From: Weeksellaceae bacterium
GTDB lineage: Bacteria > Bacteroidota > Bacteroidia > Flavobacteriales > Weeksellaceae
Reading direction: 5' to 3'
Assembly (NCBI GenBank): GCA_019459455.1
Contig: JAIBEX010000019.1
Location: forward strand, 62,001 to 126,000
DNA length: 64,000 bases
Shown: positions 16,130 through 25,120 of the stretch, piece by piece
Layout of the letters: the number at the start of each line of letters is the position of its first letter
Numbering within the stretch: the stretch's first letter is position 1
Position numbers and translations under genes: made by a program
The notes under the pieces: generated by a model
The model's input: the letters and a program-made list of their open reading frames with translations, nothing else
Database searches by the model: none
What the model was told of the DNA's origin: nothing

Positions 16130-16160
16130 AAGACTGCTCCACATGAGCGGTCTTTTTTTA
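16130..16160 (+). terminator. Terminator after nusG
   Basis: A 10-bp stem (16130-16139 with 16145-16154, one wobble pair) with a CACAT-type loop is followed by seven T. It splits secE-nusG from the rplK operon. Confidence 0.82.
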
Positions 16161-16214
16161 TAGAAGACCAAAGGGGTATTTTTGGAATTCTTTCTAAAAA
16201 TCAAACATTTACAC

Positions 16215-16244
16215 TTGCAGAATAAAAATAATTTCTTAATTTTG
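16215..16244 (+). promoter_or_regulatory. rplK operon promoter and leader
   Basis: TTG (16215-16217), 19-nt spacer, TAATTTTG (16237-16244). The 5' leader of roughly 90 nt to the rplK start contains an imperfect hairpin (AAGTAGTT/AACTGCTT, about 16259-16285). In other bacteria L1 represses the rplKA mRNA through a leader structure; a similar role here is inference. Confidence 0.6.
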
Positions 16245-16339
16245 CAGTCCGAAATGCGAAGTAGTTTTGTGAGACAACTGCTTTGCAGATTTATAAATGC
16301 TTCCACATTCATAAATTTCTTAATTTTTAAAAACAAAAA

Positions 16340-16783
16340 ATGGCTAAAAAAGTCTTTAAAATGGTAAAGCTTCAGGTGAAGGGTGGCGCAGCTAACCCGT
16401 CTCCACCAGTAGGTCCGGCATTAGGTTCTGCAGGTGTGAACATCATGGAGTTTTGTAAACAATTTAACGGTAGAACTCAAGACAAGCCTGGACAGGTATT
16501 GCCGGTAGTGATTACGGTTTACGAAGACAAATCTTTTGAATTCGTCATCAAAACCCCTCCTGCTGCAGTCCAGTTAATGGAAGCTGCTAAAGTGAAAGGC
16601 GGTTCCGGTGAACCTAACCGTAACAAAGTAGGTGCGGTATCATGGGATCAGGTTAAAAAAATCGCAGAAGATAAAATGACCGATTTAAACTGCTTTACCA
16701 TTGACTCAGCACTGAGCATGGTAGCAGGAACGGCGAGATCTATGGGATTAAGAGTAACAGGACAGAAACCAACAAACGCTTAA
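16340..16783 (+). CDS. rplK: 50S ribosomal protein uL11
   Basis: L11 forms the GTPase-associated stalk base and is needed for the stringent response through RelA. The 147-residue product has [29 protein letters not shown] at the N-terminal domain and the proline-rich hinge, and the rRNA-binding C-terminal domain ending [12 protein letters not shown]. It is the first gene of rplK-rplA-rplJ-rplL. Confidence 0.97.
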   Translation: MAKKVFKMVKLQVKGGAANPSPPVGPALGSAGVNIMEFCKQFNGRTQDKPGQVLPVVITVYEDKSFEFVIKTPPAAVQLMEAAKVKGGSGEPNRNKVGAVSWDQVKKIAEDKMTDLNCFTIDSALSMVAGTARSMGLRVTGQKPTNA

Positions 16784-16795
16784 AACTTACTGAAG

Positions 16796-17488
16796 ATGGC
16801 AAAATTGACTAAAAAACAAAAGGAAGCGTTAAGCAAAGTTGAAAAGAACAAGATTTACAACCTGGACGAAGCTTCGGCTTTGGTGAAGGAAGTGAATACT
16901 GCAAAATTCGATGCATCTGTAGATATCGCGGTTCGTTTGGGCGTAGACCCAAGAAAAGCCAACCAAATGGTTAGAGGTGTAGTATCTCTGCCACACGGTA
17001 CCGGTAAAGATGTGAAGGTTCTTGCCCTGGTAACTCCGGACAAGGAAGCAGAAGCAAAAGAAGCAGGAGCAGACTATGTAGGTCTTGATGAATATCTTGA
17101 AAAAATCAAAAACGGCTGGACCGATGTTGACGTAATTGTTACCATGCCTGCAGTTATGGGTAAACTGGGACCTTTGGGTAGAGTTTTAGGACCAAGAGGT
17201 CTTATGCCAAATCCAAAATCCGGAACCGTAACCATGGATGTAGCTAAAGCAGTTGCTGAAGTTAAAGCCGGTAAAATCGATTTCAAGGTAGATAAATACG
17301 GTATCATACACGCAGCAATCGGGAAAGTATCATTTGATGCGGCCAAGATTAAAGAAAATGCTCAGGAACTTATCCACACGCTGATCAAACTGAAGCCAAC
17401 AGCGGCTAAGGGGATCTATGTGAAAAGCATCTATATGTCTTCTACCATGAGCCCGGGTATTGCAATTGATACTAAATCTGTAAACTAA
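16796..17488 (+). CDS. rplA: 50S ribosomal protein uL1
   Basis: L1 forms the mobile stalk at the E site and represses its own operon in other bacteria. The 230-residue product has the signature [15 protein letters not shown] near residue 140 and the [21 protein letters not shown] strand near residue 40. It starts 12 nt after rplK. Confidence 0.97.
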   Translation: MAKLTKKQKEALSKVEKNKIYNLDEASALVKEVNTAKFDASVDIAVRLGVDPRKANQMVRGVVSLPHGTGKDVKVLALVTPDKEAEAKEAGADYVGLDEYLEKIKNGWTDVDVIVTMPAVMGKLGPLGRVLGPRGLMPNPKSGTVTMDVAKAVAEVKAGKIDFKVDKYGIIHAAIGKVSFDAAKIKENAQELIHTLIKLKPTAAKGIYVKSIYMSSTMSPGIAIDTKSVN

Positions 17489-17501
17489 AATCTGAAATAC
17501 A

Positions 17502-18104
17502 ATGACTAAAGAAGATAAAGTATTGGTAATACAAGAAATAAAAGAGCTTCTACTGGACGCGAAAGTGGTTTATGTAGCAGATCTTGAAGGCTTGAATGCT
17601 GCAAAGTCGTCAGATTTCAGAAGACAGGCATTTAAGAACAACATACAGGTAAAAGTGGTGAAAAACACCCTTTTGCAAAAGGCAATGGAATCAATGGACG
17701 TGGATTTCTCTGAAATGTTTGAATCATTCAAAGGGAACTCTGCACTTATGGTTTCGGAAACGGCCAACGGACCGGCTAAACTGATTAGGGATTTCAGAAA
17801 AAAAGAGGAGAAACCTGCTCTTAAGTCTGCTTACGTACAGGAAACTGTTTATGTGGGTGATGAAAACCTTGAAACGCTTGCAAACATCAAGTCCAGAGAG
17901 GAAATGATTGGGGAAATCATCGGATTGCTTCAGTCACCTATCCAAAGACTTGTTTCTGCATTACAGAACAAAGCTGAGAATGCTGATGCTCCAGCTGAAG
18001 CTGCTCCGGCAGAAGAAACAAAAGTGGAAGAAGCTCCGGCTGCTGAAACTACGGAAGCTCCAGAAGCTGCCGCAGAAGGAACTGAAACTCCTGCTGCTGA
18101 ATAA
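17502..18104 (+). CDS. rplJ: 50S ribosomal protein uL10
   Basis: L10 anchors L7/L12 dimers at the stalk base. The core (about 1-160) has YVADLEGLNAAKSSDFRRQAF and KVVKNTLLQKAM. After residue 160 comes a tail of about 40 residues made almost only of Ala, Glu, Pro and Thr, longer than the E. coli protein (165 residues). Such tails occur in several Bacteroidota L10 proteins; the role is not known. rplL follows after 48 nt. Confidence 0.96.
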   Translation: MTKEDKVLVIQEIKELLLDAKVVYVADLEGLNAAKSSDFRRQAFKNNIQVKVVKNTLLQKAMESMDVDFSEMFESFKGNSALMVSETANGPAKLIRDFRKKEEKPALKSAYVQETVYVGDENLETLANIKSREEMIGEIIGLLQSPIQRLVSALQNKAENADAPAEAAPAEETKVEEAPAAETTEAPEAAAEGTETPAAE

Positions 18105-18152
18105 TACACACTCAATACAACATAATCGTTCAACATTAAAAACATTATCACA

Positions 18153-18521
18153 ATGTCAGATTTAAAAAACTTAGCGGAAACGCTTGTAAACTTAACAGTA
18201 AAAGACGTAAATGAATTAGCTGCTATCCTTAAGGATGAGTACGGAATTGAGCCAGCTGCTGCTGCTGTAGTAGTATCAGGTGCAGGTGCCGGAGAAGCTG
18301 CTGAAGAAAAAACTGAATTCGACGTAATTCTTAAAGCTGCCGGTGCATCTAAACTTGCAGTAGTTAAATTGGTTAAAGACCTGACAGGTGCTGGTCTTAA
18401 AGAAGCTAAGGACATGGTAGACAGTGCTCCTGCTCCAATCAAACAGGGAATTTCTAAAGACGAAGCTGAAGCGCTTAAGAAGCAACTTGAAGAAGCTGGT
18501 GCTGAAGTAGAACTGAAGTAA
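18153..18521 (+). CDS. rplL: 50S ribosomal protein bL12 (L7/L12)
   Basis: The 122-residue stalk protein has an N-terminal dimerisation domain ([20 protein letters not shown]), an Ala-rich hinge (about 33-52) and the C-terminal factor-binding domain ([34 protein letters not shown]). In most bacteria rpoB follows; here a terminator and an opposite-strand aldehyde dehydrogenase follow instead. Confidence 0.97.
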   Translation: MSDLKNLAETLVNLTVKDVNELAAILKDEYGIEPAAAAVVVSGAGAGEAAEEKTEFDVILKAAGASKLAVVKLVKDLTGAGLKEAKDMVDSAPAPIKQGISKDEAEALKKQLEEAGAEVELK

Positions 18522-18541
18522 GCTCTTTTACATCATATAAG

Positions 18542-18571
18542 GAAAGCGTCTTTTATAAGACGCTTTCTTTG
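18542..18571 (+). terminator. Terminator after rplL
   Basis: A perfect 11-bp stem GAAAGCGTCTT/AAGACGCTTTC (18542-18552 with 18557-18567) followed by TTTGTTTT. It shows the ribosomal operon really ends here. Confidence 0.85.
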
Positions 18572-18599
18572 TTTTATGTTATGTCCGTTCCAATTCCTG

Positions 18600-19895
18600 C
18601 TAATTTCCTACAACCGTTTTGGCAGTAACAAACTCTTTTAACGCAAGCAGCGAGAGTTCCACTCCATAGCCTGAAGATTTTACACCTCCAAAAGGCAATC
18701 TTGGGTCCGAGCTGGTCTCTTTGTTGATGCTTACCGTCCCTGAATCCAGATTGTCAATAAAGAACTGCTGTCTTTTCCTGTCCTTTGTCCACACGGCGTT
18801 GGCGAGACCAAAAGGTATATAATTTGCGAATTCCAGCGCTTCAGCATCATTTTTAGCAATCATCACCATACCGAGCGGCCCGAAAAGTTCTTCCTGCAAA
18901 ATTGGATTGCCGGCCTTTACCTGTATAAGGCCCGGCATAAAAGCCGTTTCAGAAATCCGCTCCAGCGGAAGTATAATCTCAGCGCCGTTATTAAGGGCTT
19001 TTCTGTATTGCTTTTCCAAACCGTCGGCTAAATCCGGCCGGGCCATTCCGGCAATCTTTGTGTTGGGGTCAAGTGCATCACCAGGTATATATTTACGGTA
19101 CTCCTGTATGAATAATGGCATGAATTCTCTTTCGACATTTTTTTGGATAATGAAGCGCTTCCCGGCATTACAGGCCTGTCCACAGTTCGCAAGCCTCGCC
19201 TTCGCACCGCTTTCGGCTGCCTGAGCCAGGTCGGCATCATCAAGCACGATGAAGGCGTCACTACCACCAAGCTCCAGTAAAGATTTTTTTATGTTCTTTC
19301 CTGCGGTTGCAGCCACTTCACCGCCTGCCTTTTCGCTGCCGGTCAGGCTGACCGCTTTAATTATCTCATGTTCCAAAAGTTCCTTTACTTCGGCATGACC
19401 GACTTCAAGGTTTTGAAAGATACCCTTAGGAAAGCCGGCTTCCATAAATATCTTTTCAATGGCATTTCCGCTGCCGAAGCAAATGGATGCATGTTTCAGC
19501 ACCACCGTATTTCCGGCTAAAATCGCGGGTACGGCAAACCGAAGCACCTGCCAGAAGGGGAAATTCCAGGGCATAACACCGAATACAACACCTTTGGGCA
19601 CATAGTGGACTTCCGAAATACGGAATTCAGTCTCCACCTTCTCGGGTTTCAGAACATTTTTGGCAGATGCGTAATAATCGGTCATCAAAGCGCACTTCTC
19701 AATTTCCGCAATGGACTGGGAAATGGGCTTGTTCATTTCTGTGGTGATGATCTTACCAAATTTCTCTGTATTGGCCTTCAGTATTTTCGCAAGTTTTTTT
19801 AAAAGTTTCTGCCGTTCCGCAAAGGGAACGTTCTTCCACCCGTGAAAGGCTTTGTCGGCTGTGCTTAATTTATTCTGAATCTTTTTTTGCATCAT
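18600..19895 (-). CDS. Aldehyde dehydrogenase, NAD(P)-dependent succinate-semialdehyde type
   Basis: The 431-residue enzyme oxidises an aldehyde to the acid using NAD(P). Catalytic residues are visible: Asn111 (PWNFPFWQ), Glu208 (LELGGSDAF) and nucleophile Cys242 (NCGQACNAGKR); the cofactor-binding SLTGSEKAGG follows the expected spacing. The LELGGSDAFIVL form is typical of the GabD/SSADH-like branch. It is about 20 residues shorter at the N-terminus than usual (it lacks the TINPATG start), and an in-frame stop closely upstream rules out an ATG extension. It lies 53 nt after hutG on the same strand, so an amino-acid catabolic role is likely; the true substrate is not established. Confidence 0.82.
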   Translation of the reverse strand: MMQKKIQNKLSTADKAFHGWKNVPFAERQKLLKKLAKILKANTEKFGKIITTEMNKPISQSIAEIEKCALMTDYYASAKNVLKPEKVETEFRISEVHYVPKGVVFGVMPWNFPFWQVLRFAVPAILAGNTVVLKHASICFGSGNAIEKIFMEAGFPKGIFQNLEVGHAEVKELLEHEIIKAVSLTGSEKAGGEVAATAGKNIKKSLLELGGSDAFIVLDDADLAQAAESGAKARLANCGQACNAGKRFIIQKNVEREFMPLFIQEYRKYIPGDALDPNTKIAGMARPDLADGLEKQYRKALNNGAEIILPLERISETAFMPGLIQVKAGNPILQEELFGPLGMVMIAKNDAEALEFANYIPFGLANAVWTKDRKRQQFFIDNLDSGTVSINKETSSDPRLPFGGVKSSGYGVELSLLALKEFVTAKTVVGN

Positions 19896-19948
19896 CTCAT
19901 CTATTATAGGACTACATCATCCCCTGTTATTACTTCTTAACCCTTCCA

Positions 19949-20881
19949 TCAAATCATAAACCACTCGTTTACTAAACCAGCAGCCAGCCTTGCTGTTCTG
20001 TCCTGTTGGTCATAAGCAGGATTCACTTCGGCCACATCCAGCGCAATAAGTTTATCATTTTCCAAAATATGCCTGTACAAATGCATAAAAGCAGCATCCG
20101 CAAAAATCCCGTTATAGGCCAAAGCCGATACCCCTGGTGCAATGGAAACATTGAAGACATCCATGCAGATGGTGAGATACACCACCTCTACACCGTCCAC
20201 AAATTCATTAACCTTCTGATAAACACGGGGCAGGTTTTCAAAGAAGAGTTCATCGGCCAGAATGTACTTCATACCATACTGATGTGCGGTATCAAAGAGT
20301 TTAAGGGTGTTTGAATTCCTCTGGATACCGATGTGCAGTGAATGAATTTCACCCTCCTGCGCAATCTGCCAAAACCCTGTGCCCGAGCTGGCACCTGTGC
20401 CTTCCTCCGGCTCCCTGTTGTCGAAATGGGCATCGATATTGATGATTCCAATCTTCTTGTCAGGAAAAGCCATTCTCAAACCAGAATAATGTGCAAAAGT
20501 GACTTCATGCCCCCCGCCAAGAACAACCGACCGGGCTCCTCTTTCCAATACCCTACAGGCTTTTTCCGCAAGTTCTGCCTGAGATTTTTCCAGATCTGTA
20601 CCGTTACAGGTGATATCCCCAAAATCCTTAAGTCTGAAGTCAGGACTGACGACGGGAAAATTGGACATACTCCTGCGGATGATGCTGGGAGCTCCGGCTG
20701 CACCTACCCTTCCCTTGTTTCTCCGCACACCCTCATCAACGGCGAAACCGTGCAAAACGAAATCCTTCGGTGAAATAGTTCCATACTCCTGCTCCAAAGA
20801 AACCCGTTGGAAAATGCGGTGCTGCAAAGGGTCTGTGCCATCGAGACGACCCGTCCATATATTATGACCTGTTTCAGACAT
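19949..20881 (-). CDS. hutG: Formimidoylglutamase
   Basis: HutG splits N-formimidoyl-L-glutamate into glutamate and formamide, the last step of one histidine degradation route. The product (310 residues from ATG 20881) is an arginase/agmatinase fold protein: metal ligand His125 in LGGGHEVTFA, Asp150/His152/Asp154 in NIDAHFDNR and Asp241 in ICMDVFNVSIAPG. In the last motif the usual DxD reads CxD. I chose ATG 20881 over an upstream start because it gives MSETGHNIWTGR and overlaps the hutI stop by only 8 nt. Neighbour hutI supports the assignment. Confidence 0.88.
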   Translation of the reverse strand: MSETGHNIWTGRLDGTDPLQHRIFQRVSLEQEYGTISPKDFVLHGFAVDEGVRRNKGRVGAAGAPSIIRRSMSNFPVVSPDFRLKDFGDITCNGTDLEKSQAELAEKACRVLERGARSVVLGGGHEVTFAHYSGLRMAFPDKKIGIINIDAHFDNREPEEGTGASSGTGFWQIAQEGEIHSLHIGIQRNSNTLKLFDTAHQYGMKYILADELFFENLPRVYQKVNEFVDGVEVVYLTICMDVFNVSIAPGVSALAYNGIFADAAFMHLYRHILENDKLIALDVAEVNPAYDQQDRTARLAAGLVNEWFMI

Positions 20882-22121
20882 GAGCTTGCACTTTTTCGCC
20901 CTGAATATAAACATGTGCCGCCTTCAGGCTTCCCTGATGATAGAGCACATTTTGAAAGTTATCTGTTTTGAAAGTCACAAAATCCGCTTTTTTGCCCTTT
21001 TCCAGTTTACCACGATCTTCCAGGCCCAATGCATATGCGGACCGGAACGTGATTCCGGCAAGTACTTCGGCGGTGGAGAGTTTTTCAAAAGTAGCTAAAA
21101 CAGAAGCCTGCGTAATCAGATTTCCCATCGGTGCCGAGCCGGGATTCCAGTCGCTTGCTATGGCCAGGATACCGTTACTGTCCAGGATTTTCCGTGCCGG
21201 CGTAAATTTTTCTCCCAGACCTAAACTCGCTCCGGGTAAGGCAGTGGCAACGGTATCCGAATAGGCCAGGTATTCAATATCCTCTTCGATGGTTGCTTCC
21301 AGGTGATCGGCCGACTTCGCCCCCACTTCCACAGCGATTCTTGAACTGCCTGGGGTAAACTGGTCTGCATGTACCGTAATATCAAATCCCAATGCTTTTG
21401 CTTTCAGTAAAAACTCCCGGCTTTCTTCCGGCTGGAAGGCAGATTTTTCGATGAAGATGTCAACACGCTTGGCGAGATCTTCGGCTTTAACTTTAGGTAA
21501 GATTTCATCAACAATATAATGCAGGTACTCCTGAGTTGTGCCGCCGTAATCCCGCGGTTTCAGATGCGCTGAAAGACAGGTCGGGACCAGGGTGGCTTTT
21601 GTTAAAGCCTGCGTCTTCTTAATTACACGGAGCATTTTCAGCTCATTTTCCACATCCAGCCCATAACCTGATTTTATTTCAATTGTTGTAATTCCAAGGA
21701 AGATCAGCGAATTAATTCTTTCTAAGGTGCTTTCAAGTAACTCCTCTTCAGAAGCAATTCTTGTTTGGAGGACTGAACTCCAGATTCCACCGCCACTTTC
21801 CGCAATTTCAAGATATGTTTTGCCTGCATTCCGCATCGCAAAATCATTGGCGCGGTTTCCACCGAAACAGATATGGGTATGTGAATCGGTGAAAGCCGGC
21901 ATACAAATCTGTACCCCTTCAGTATATTCCAAGTGTAAGCTCACATTGCCGTGCGGAATAACCGTTTTCAGCTTTTCATAGTTGCCGGTTTGGACTATTT
22001 TCCCATCTTCCATTAAAATTCCACCGTCTTCAATGATTTCAAGTTGGTCATCCGAAAGTTTTCCTCTAAGCGGAAGATTTGCAAGTGTAATAATCTGTTT
22101 GAAAGGACCGATAAGTTTCAT
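20874..22121 (-). CDS. hutI: Imidazolonepropionase
   Basis: HutI hydrolyses imidazolone-5-propionate to formimidoylglutamate, the step before HutG. The product (415 residues from ATG 22121) is an amidohydrolase with the metal motif DSHTHICFGGNR (His81, His83), TTIEIKSGYGLD, the HADQF motif and ASDWNPGSAP near the C-terminus. The ATG at 22157 would add a 12-residue extension not seen in the family. hutH and hutU are not in this window, so the pathway is split or lies elsewhere in the genome. Confidence 0.92.
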   Translation of the reverse strand: MKLIGPFKQIITLANLPLRGKLSDDQLEIIEDGGILMEDGKIVQTGNYEKLKTVIPHGNVSLHLEYTEGVQICMPAFTDSHTHICFGGNRANDFAMRNAGKTYLEIAESGGGIWSSVLQTRIASEEELLESTLERINSLIFLGITTIEIKSGYGLDVENELKMLRVIKKTQALTKATLVPTCLSAHLKPRDYGGTTQEYLHYIVDEILPKVKAEDLAKRVDIFIEKSAFQPEESREFLLKAKALGFDITVHADQFTPGSSRIAVEVGAKSADHLEATIEEDIEYLAYSDTVATALPGASLGLGEKFTPARKILDSNGILAIASDWNPGSAPMGNLITQASVLATFEKLSTAEVLAGITFRSAYALGLEDRGKLEKGKKADFVTFKTDNFQNVLYHQGSLKAAHVYIQGEKVQAHV

Positions 22122-22218
22122 ACCGGTAAATTTAATATTTAAACACAAAGCACACAAAGTATTTCAACAAGATCATGCTTTTGACAGACTTTAAGAATTC
22201 TATGGCCTTGCGTTCTTC

Positions 22219-22248
22219 TTGAAATTCAAATAAAAAATTTTACCTTTG
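22219..22248 (+). promoter_or_regulatory. ruvB promoter
   Basis: TTG (22219-22221), 19-nt spacer, TACCTTTG (22241-22248), 24 nt before the ruvB start. Confidence 0.65.
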
Positions 22249-22271
22249 AAGGTATACAAACCCAAATACGA

Positions 22272-23294
22272 ATGCCCGATTTTTTACATCCGGATAAGGA
22301 TAATTTTTCTGATGATGAACTTTTGCAGGAGGAAAAAATCCGGCCCCAGAGTTTTCAGGATTTTGCCGGTCAGCGAAAAACCCTGGATAATCTGGAAGTT
22401 TTCGTGGCGGCAGCAAAAAACCGAGGCGGCGCTCTGGATCATGTGCTGCTGCACGGACCTCCGGGTCTGGGCAAGACAACCCTAGCTCATATTATAGCGA
22501 ATGAGTTGCGCGTAGGCTGTAAAATCACTTCCGGTCCTGTTTTGGACAAGCCGGGTAGTCTGGCCGGCTTACTCACCAATTTAGAAGAAAACGATGTGCT
22601 TTTTATTGATGAAATTCACAGGCTTTCGCCGATTGTGGAAGAATATCTTTACTCGGCCATGGAAGATTATAAAATTGACATTATGCTCGAGTCTGGTCCA
22701 AATGCGAGAAGTGTTCAGATTGGATTGAATCCTTTCACTCTTGTAGGTGCCACCACCCGAAGCGGAATGCTTACAAAACCGATGCTCGCCAGGTTTGGGA
22801 TACAGTCCAGGCTGGAATATTATACGATCGAACTTTTGGGGATGATCATTGAGAGAAGTGCCCGCGTTCTGGGTGTTAAAATATATGATGATGCGGCACT
22901 TGAAATTGCAAGGAGAAGCCGCGGTACCCCAAGGATCGCGAACGCGCTGCTAAGAAGGGTACGAGATTTTGCAGAAATCAAAGGTAACGGTGAAATTGAA
23001 ATCGGTATCACTAAATTCGCATTGAATTCCTTAAATGTAGATGAATTCGGTCTTGATGACATGGACAATAAGATCATGCGGGTCATGATTGAAAACTTCC
23101 GCGGTAAACCTGTGGGGATCTCTGCCTTGGCCACTTCCATCGGCGAAAATCCCGAAACTCTGGAAGAAGTGTACGAGCCGTTTCTCATTCAGGAAGGCTT
23201 CATTATCAGAACCCCACGCGGACGGGAAGTCACGGAAAAAGCATATAGACATTTGAATTTATCGATACCGAAACGACCGGACACGCTGTTTTAA
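22272..23294 (+). CDS. ruvB: Holliday junction branch migration helicase RuvB
   Basis: RuvB is the hexameric AAA+ motor that drives branch migration with RuvA. The 340-residue product has Walker A GPPGLGKT (62-69), Walker B LFIDEIH (110-116), sensor VGATTRSG (158-165), an arginine finger in PMLARF (near 174), and a C-terminal winged helix ending [18 protein letters not shown]. Length is typical. ruvA is not nearby. Confidence 0.97.
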   Translation: MPDFLHPDKDNFSDDELLQEEKIRPQSFQDFAGQRKTLDNLEVFVAAAKNRGGALDHVLLHGPPGLGKTTLAHIIANELRVGCKITSGPVLDKPGSLAGLLTNLEENDVLFIDEIHRLSPIVEEYLYSAMEDYKIDIMLESGPNARSVQIGLNPFTLVGATTRSGMLTKPMLARFGIQSRLEYYTIELLGMIIERSARVLGVKIYDDAALEIARRSRGTPRIANALLRRVRDFAEIKGNGEIEIGITKFALNSLNVDEFGLDDMDNKIMRVMIENFRGKPVGISALATSIGENPETLEEVYEPFLIQEGFIIRTPRGREVTEKAYRHLNLSIPKRPDTLF

Positions 23295-23427
23295 TTTTTG
23301 ATTACCAGTATTTTTTTGAGCAAGAGACTGTCATTCCTAATTTCGTTGTTACTCTTTAAAGCTTAGCGCAAGTTGCCTGAAAAAAAGTGAAAAGTATTAA
23401 AATCAGTAAACTCAGAATTTAAAATAT

Positions 23428-24294
23428 ATGAAACTATATCCTATACAATGCGGGAAATTTAAACTGGATGGTGGTGCTATGTTTGGCGTCGTTCCAAAGA
23501 CCCTATGGGAAAGAACTAACCCAGCAGACGAACGAAACTTAATCGAACTCGGAACCCGCTCCCTTTTGGTAGAGGACGGTAAAAAACTCATCCTCATCGA
23601 CTGTGGCCTTGGTAATAAGCAGGATGAAAAATTTTTTGGACATTATTCCCTTTGGGGCGATGATTCCCTGGATAAAAACCTGAAGAAATACGGCTTCGTC
23701 CGGGAAGACATCACTGACGTCTTCCTTACCCATCTTCACTTCGATCACTGTGGTGGAGCTATTGAATGGAACGACGACCGTACGGGTTACAGGCCGGCTT
23801 TTAAAAACGCTCAGTTCTGGACCAACGAAGAACACTGGAAGTGGGCAACTGAGCCCAATCCACGCGAAAAGGCCAGCTTTTTAAAGGAAAACATCATCCC
23901 TATGCAGGAAAGCGGCCAGCTCAATTTCCTCCCCACTCCCCAAAACGGAAACTACGGTTTCGCACCGGACCTGAAAATAGATGTCATCTTTGTGGATGGG
24001 CATACTGAAAAGCAGATGCTGCCAGTGATTCAGTATCAGGAAAAAACAGTGGTGTTCACAGCAGATCTCATTCCGACCGTCGGGCATATTCCCCAGGTCT
24101 ACGTGATGAGTTATGACACGCGGCCCCTGTTAACCATGGAAGAAAAAGCAAAGTTCCTGAAACAGTGTATCGATAATGAGTACCTGCTCTTCTTCGAACA
24201 TGATGCACACAACGAATTGGCAAGCCTTAAAATGACGGAGAAGGGAGTCCGTCTGGATGAAACCTTTACAATGAATGATGTTTTCGGCTATTAA
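23428..24294 (+). CDS. MBL-fold metal-dependent hydrolase
   Basis: The 288-residue product is a cytoplasmic metallo-beta-lactamase fold hydrolase. Metal ligands are visible: His102, His104, Asp106 and His107 in THLHFDHCGG, His192 in FVDGHTEKQ, Asp213 in FTADLIPT and His258 in FFEHDAHNE. Relatives include lactonases and other hydrolases, but the substrate cannot be read from sequence. No signal peptide is present. It lies between ruvB (133 nt) and coaE (82 nt). Confidence 0.85.
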   Translation: MKLYPIQCGKFKLDGGAMFGVVPKTLWERTNPADERNLIELGTRSLLVEDGKKLILIDCGLGNKQDEKFFGHYSLWGDDSLDKNLKKYGFVREDITDVFLTHLHFDHCGGAIEWNDDRTGYRPAFKNAQFWTNEEHWKWATEPNPREKASFLKENIIPMQESGQLNFLPTPQNGNYGFAPDLKIDVIFVDGHTEKQMLPVIQYQEKTVVFTADLIPTVGHIPQVYVMSYDTRPLLTMEEKAKFLKQCIDNEYLLFFEHDAHNELASLKMTEKGVRLDETFTMNDVFGY

Positions 24295-24376
24295 AAGCCC
24301 GTCGGAAATGAAGCGGGGAATGTTCATTACAAAAAATTAGAATTGATTATCTTTGACCATTAATTAAATAGAGATT

Positions 24377-25003
24377 ATGGACACTACCGAAGGCGGGACT
24401 TCCTCGCCCGAACCCGAACCCAAGATTATAGGCCTGACCGGCGGAATTGGTTCCGGGAAAACAACTGTCGCAAAATTCATCGAAGAGATGGGTTTTCCGG
24501 TTTATTATTCCGATGTTCGCGCAAAAGAGATTGTAAATGACGACGCCGCGCTTAAAGAAAGAATCAAAGAACTTCTGGGTTCCGCCTCATATGATAAGGA
24601 TGACCGCTACAACAGAAAGTACATTGCCGATCAGGTCTTCGAAAATGAAACCCTGCTGCAAAGCCTTAACGGTTTAATTCATCCTGCGGTGCGTTTGGAT
24701 TTTGAGAGTTGGGTTAAGAGACAGCATGGGGAATTTCTCTTTAAGGAAACTGCGCTGCTTTTTGAACTGGGTCTGCACAAGGAATGTTTTAAATCCGTAC
24801 TCGTGACCGCTGAAGACAATGTGCGGATGAAAAGGGTAATGGACCGCGATAGTAAAACCTATCGGGAGATTGAGGCGATAATGGACAACCAGATGCCGGA
24901 AAAGGATAAAATAAAACAGGCTGATTTCGTCATTTACAATAATGACGGTCTAGCCGAACTTCAGAAACAAACTTCCTTTCTCATACACGAACTTAAAGGA
25001 TAG
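24377..25003 (+). CDS. coaE: Dephospho-CoA kinase
   Basis: CoaE phosphorylates dephospho-CoA in the last step of CoA synthesis. The 208-residue product has the P-loop GGIGSGKT (22-29), the GFPVYYSDVRAKEIV segment after it, and the LLFELGLHKECF lid region. The first 16 residues (MDTTEGGTSSPEPEPK) are a low-complexity extension ahead of the usual IIGLTGG start. A -7 element TATCTTTG (24348-24355) stands upstream, and a strong terminator follows. Confidence 0.94.
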   Translation: MDTTEGGTSSPEPEPKIIGLTGGIGSGKTTVAKFIEEMGFPVYYSDVRAKEIVNDDAALKERIKELLGSASYDKDDRYNRKYIADQVFENETLLQSLNGLIHPAVRLDFESWVKRQHGEFLFKETALLFELGLHKECFKSVLVTAEDNVRMKRVMDRDSKTYREIEAIMDNQMPEKDKIKQADFVIYNNDGLAELQKQTSFLIHELKG

Positions 25004-25025
25004 GAAGTACATCATCAAAAAAAAA

Positions 25026-25059
25026 AGAGAAGACTGATTATGCAGTCTTCTCTTTTTTT
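25026..25059 (+). terminator. Terminator after coaE
   Basis: A perfect 11-bp stem AGAGAAGACTG/CAGTCTTCTCT (25026-25036 with 25043-25053) followed by seven T. Confidence 0.88.
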
Positions 25060-25071
25060 GTACATACCCAC

Positions 25072-25098
25072 AAAAAAAGTCCTCATTGCTGAGGACTT
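25072..25098 (-). terminator. Terminator of the 2206-residue metalloprotease gene
   Basis: Stem AAGTCCTCA/TGAGGACTT (25077-25085 with 25090-25098) followed on the minus strand by a T-run. It lies 22 nt after the stop and faces the coaE terminator. Confidence 0.87.
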
Positions 25099-25120
25099 TA
25101 CTATATCAATGACTTAGAAA

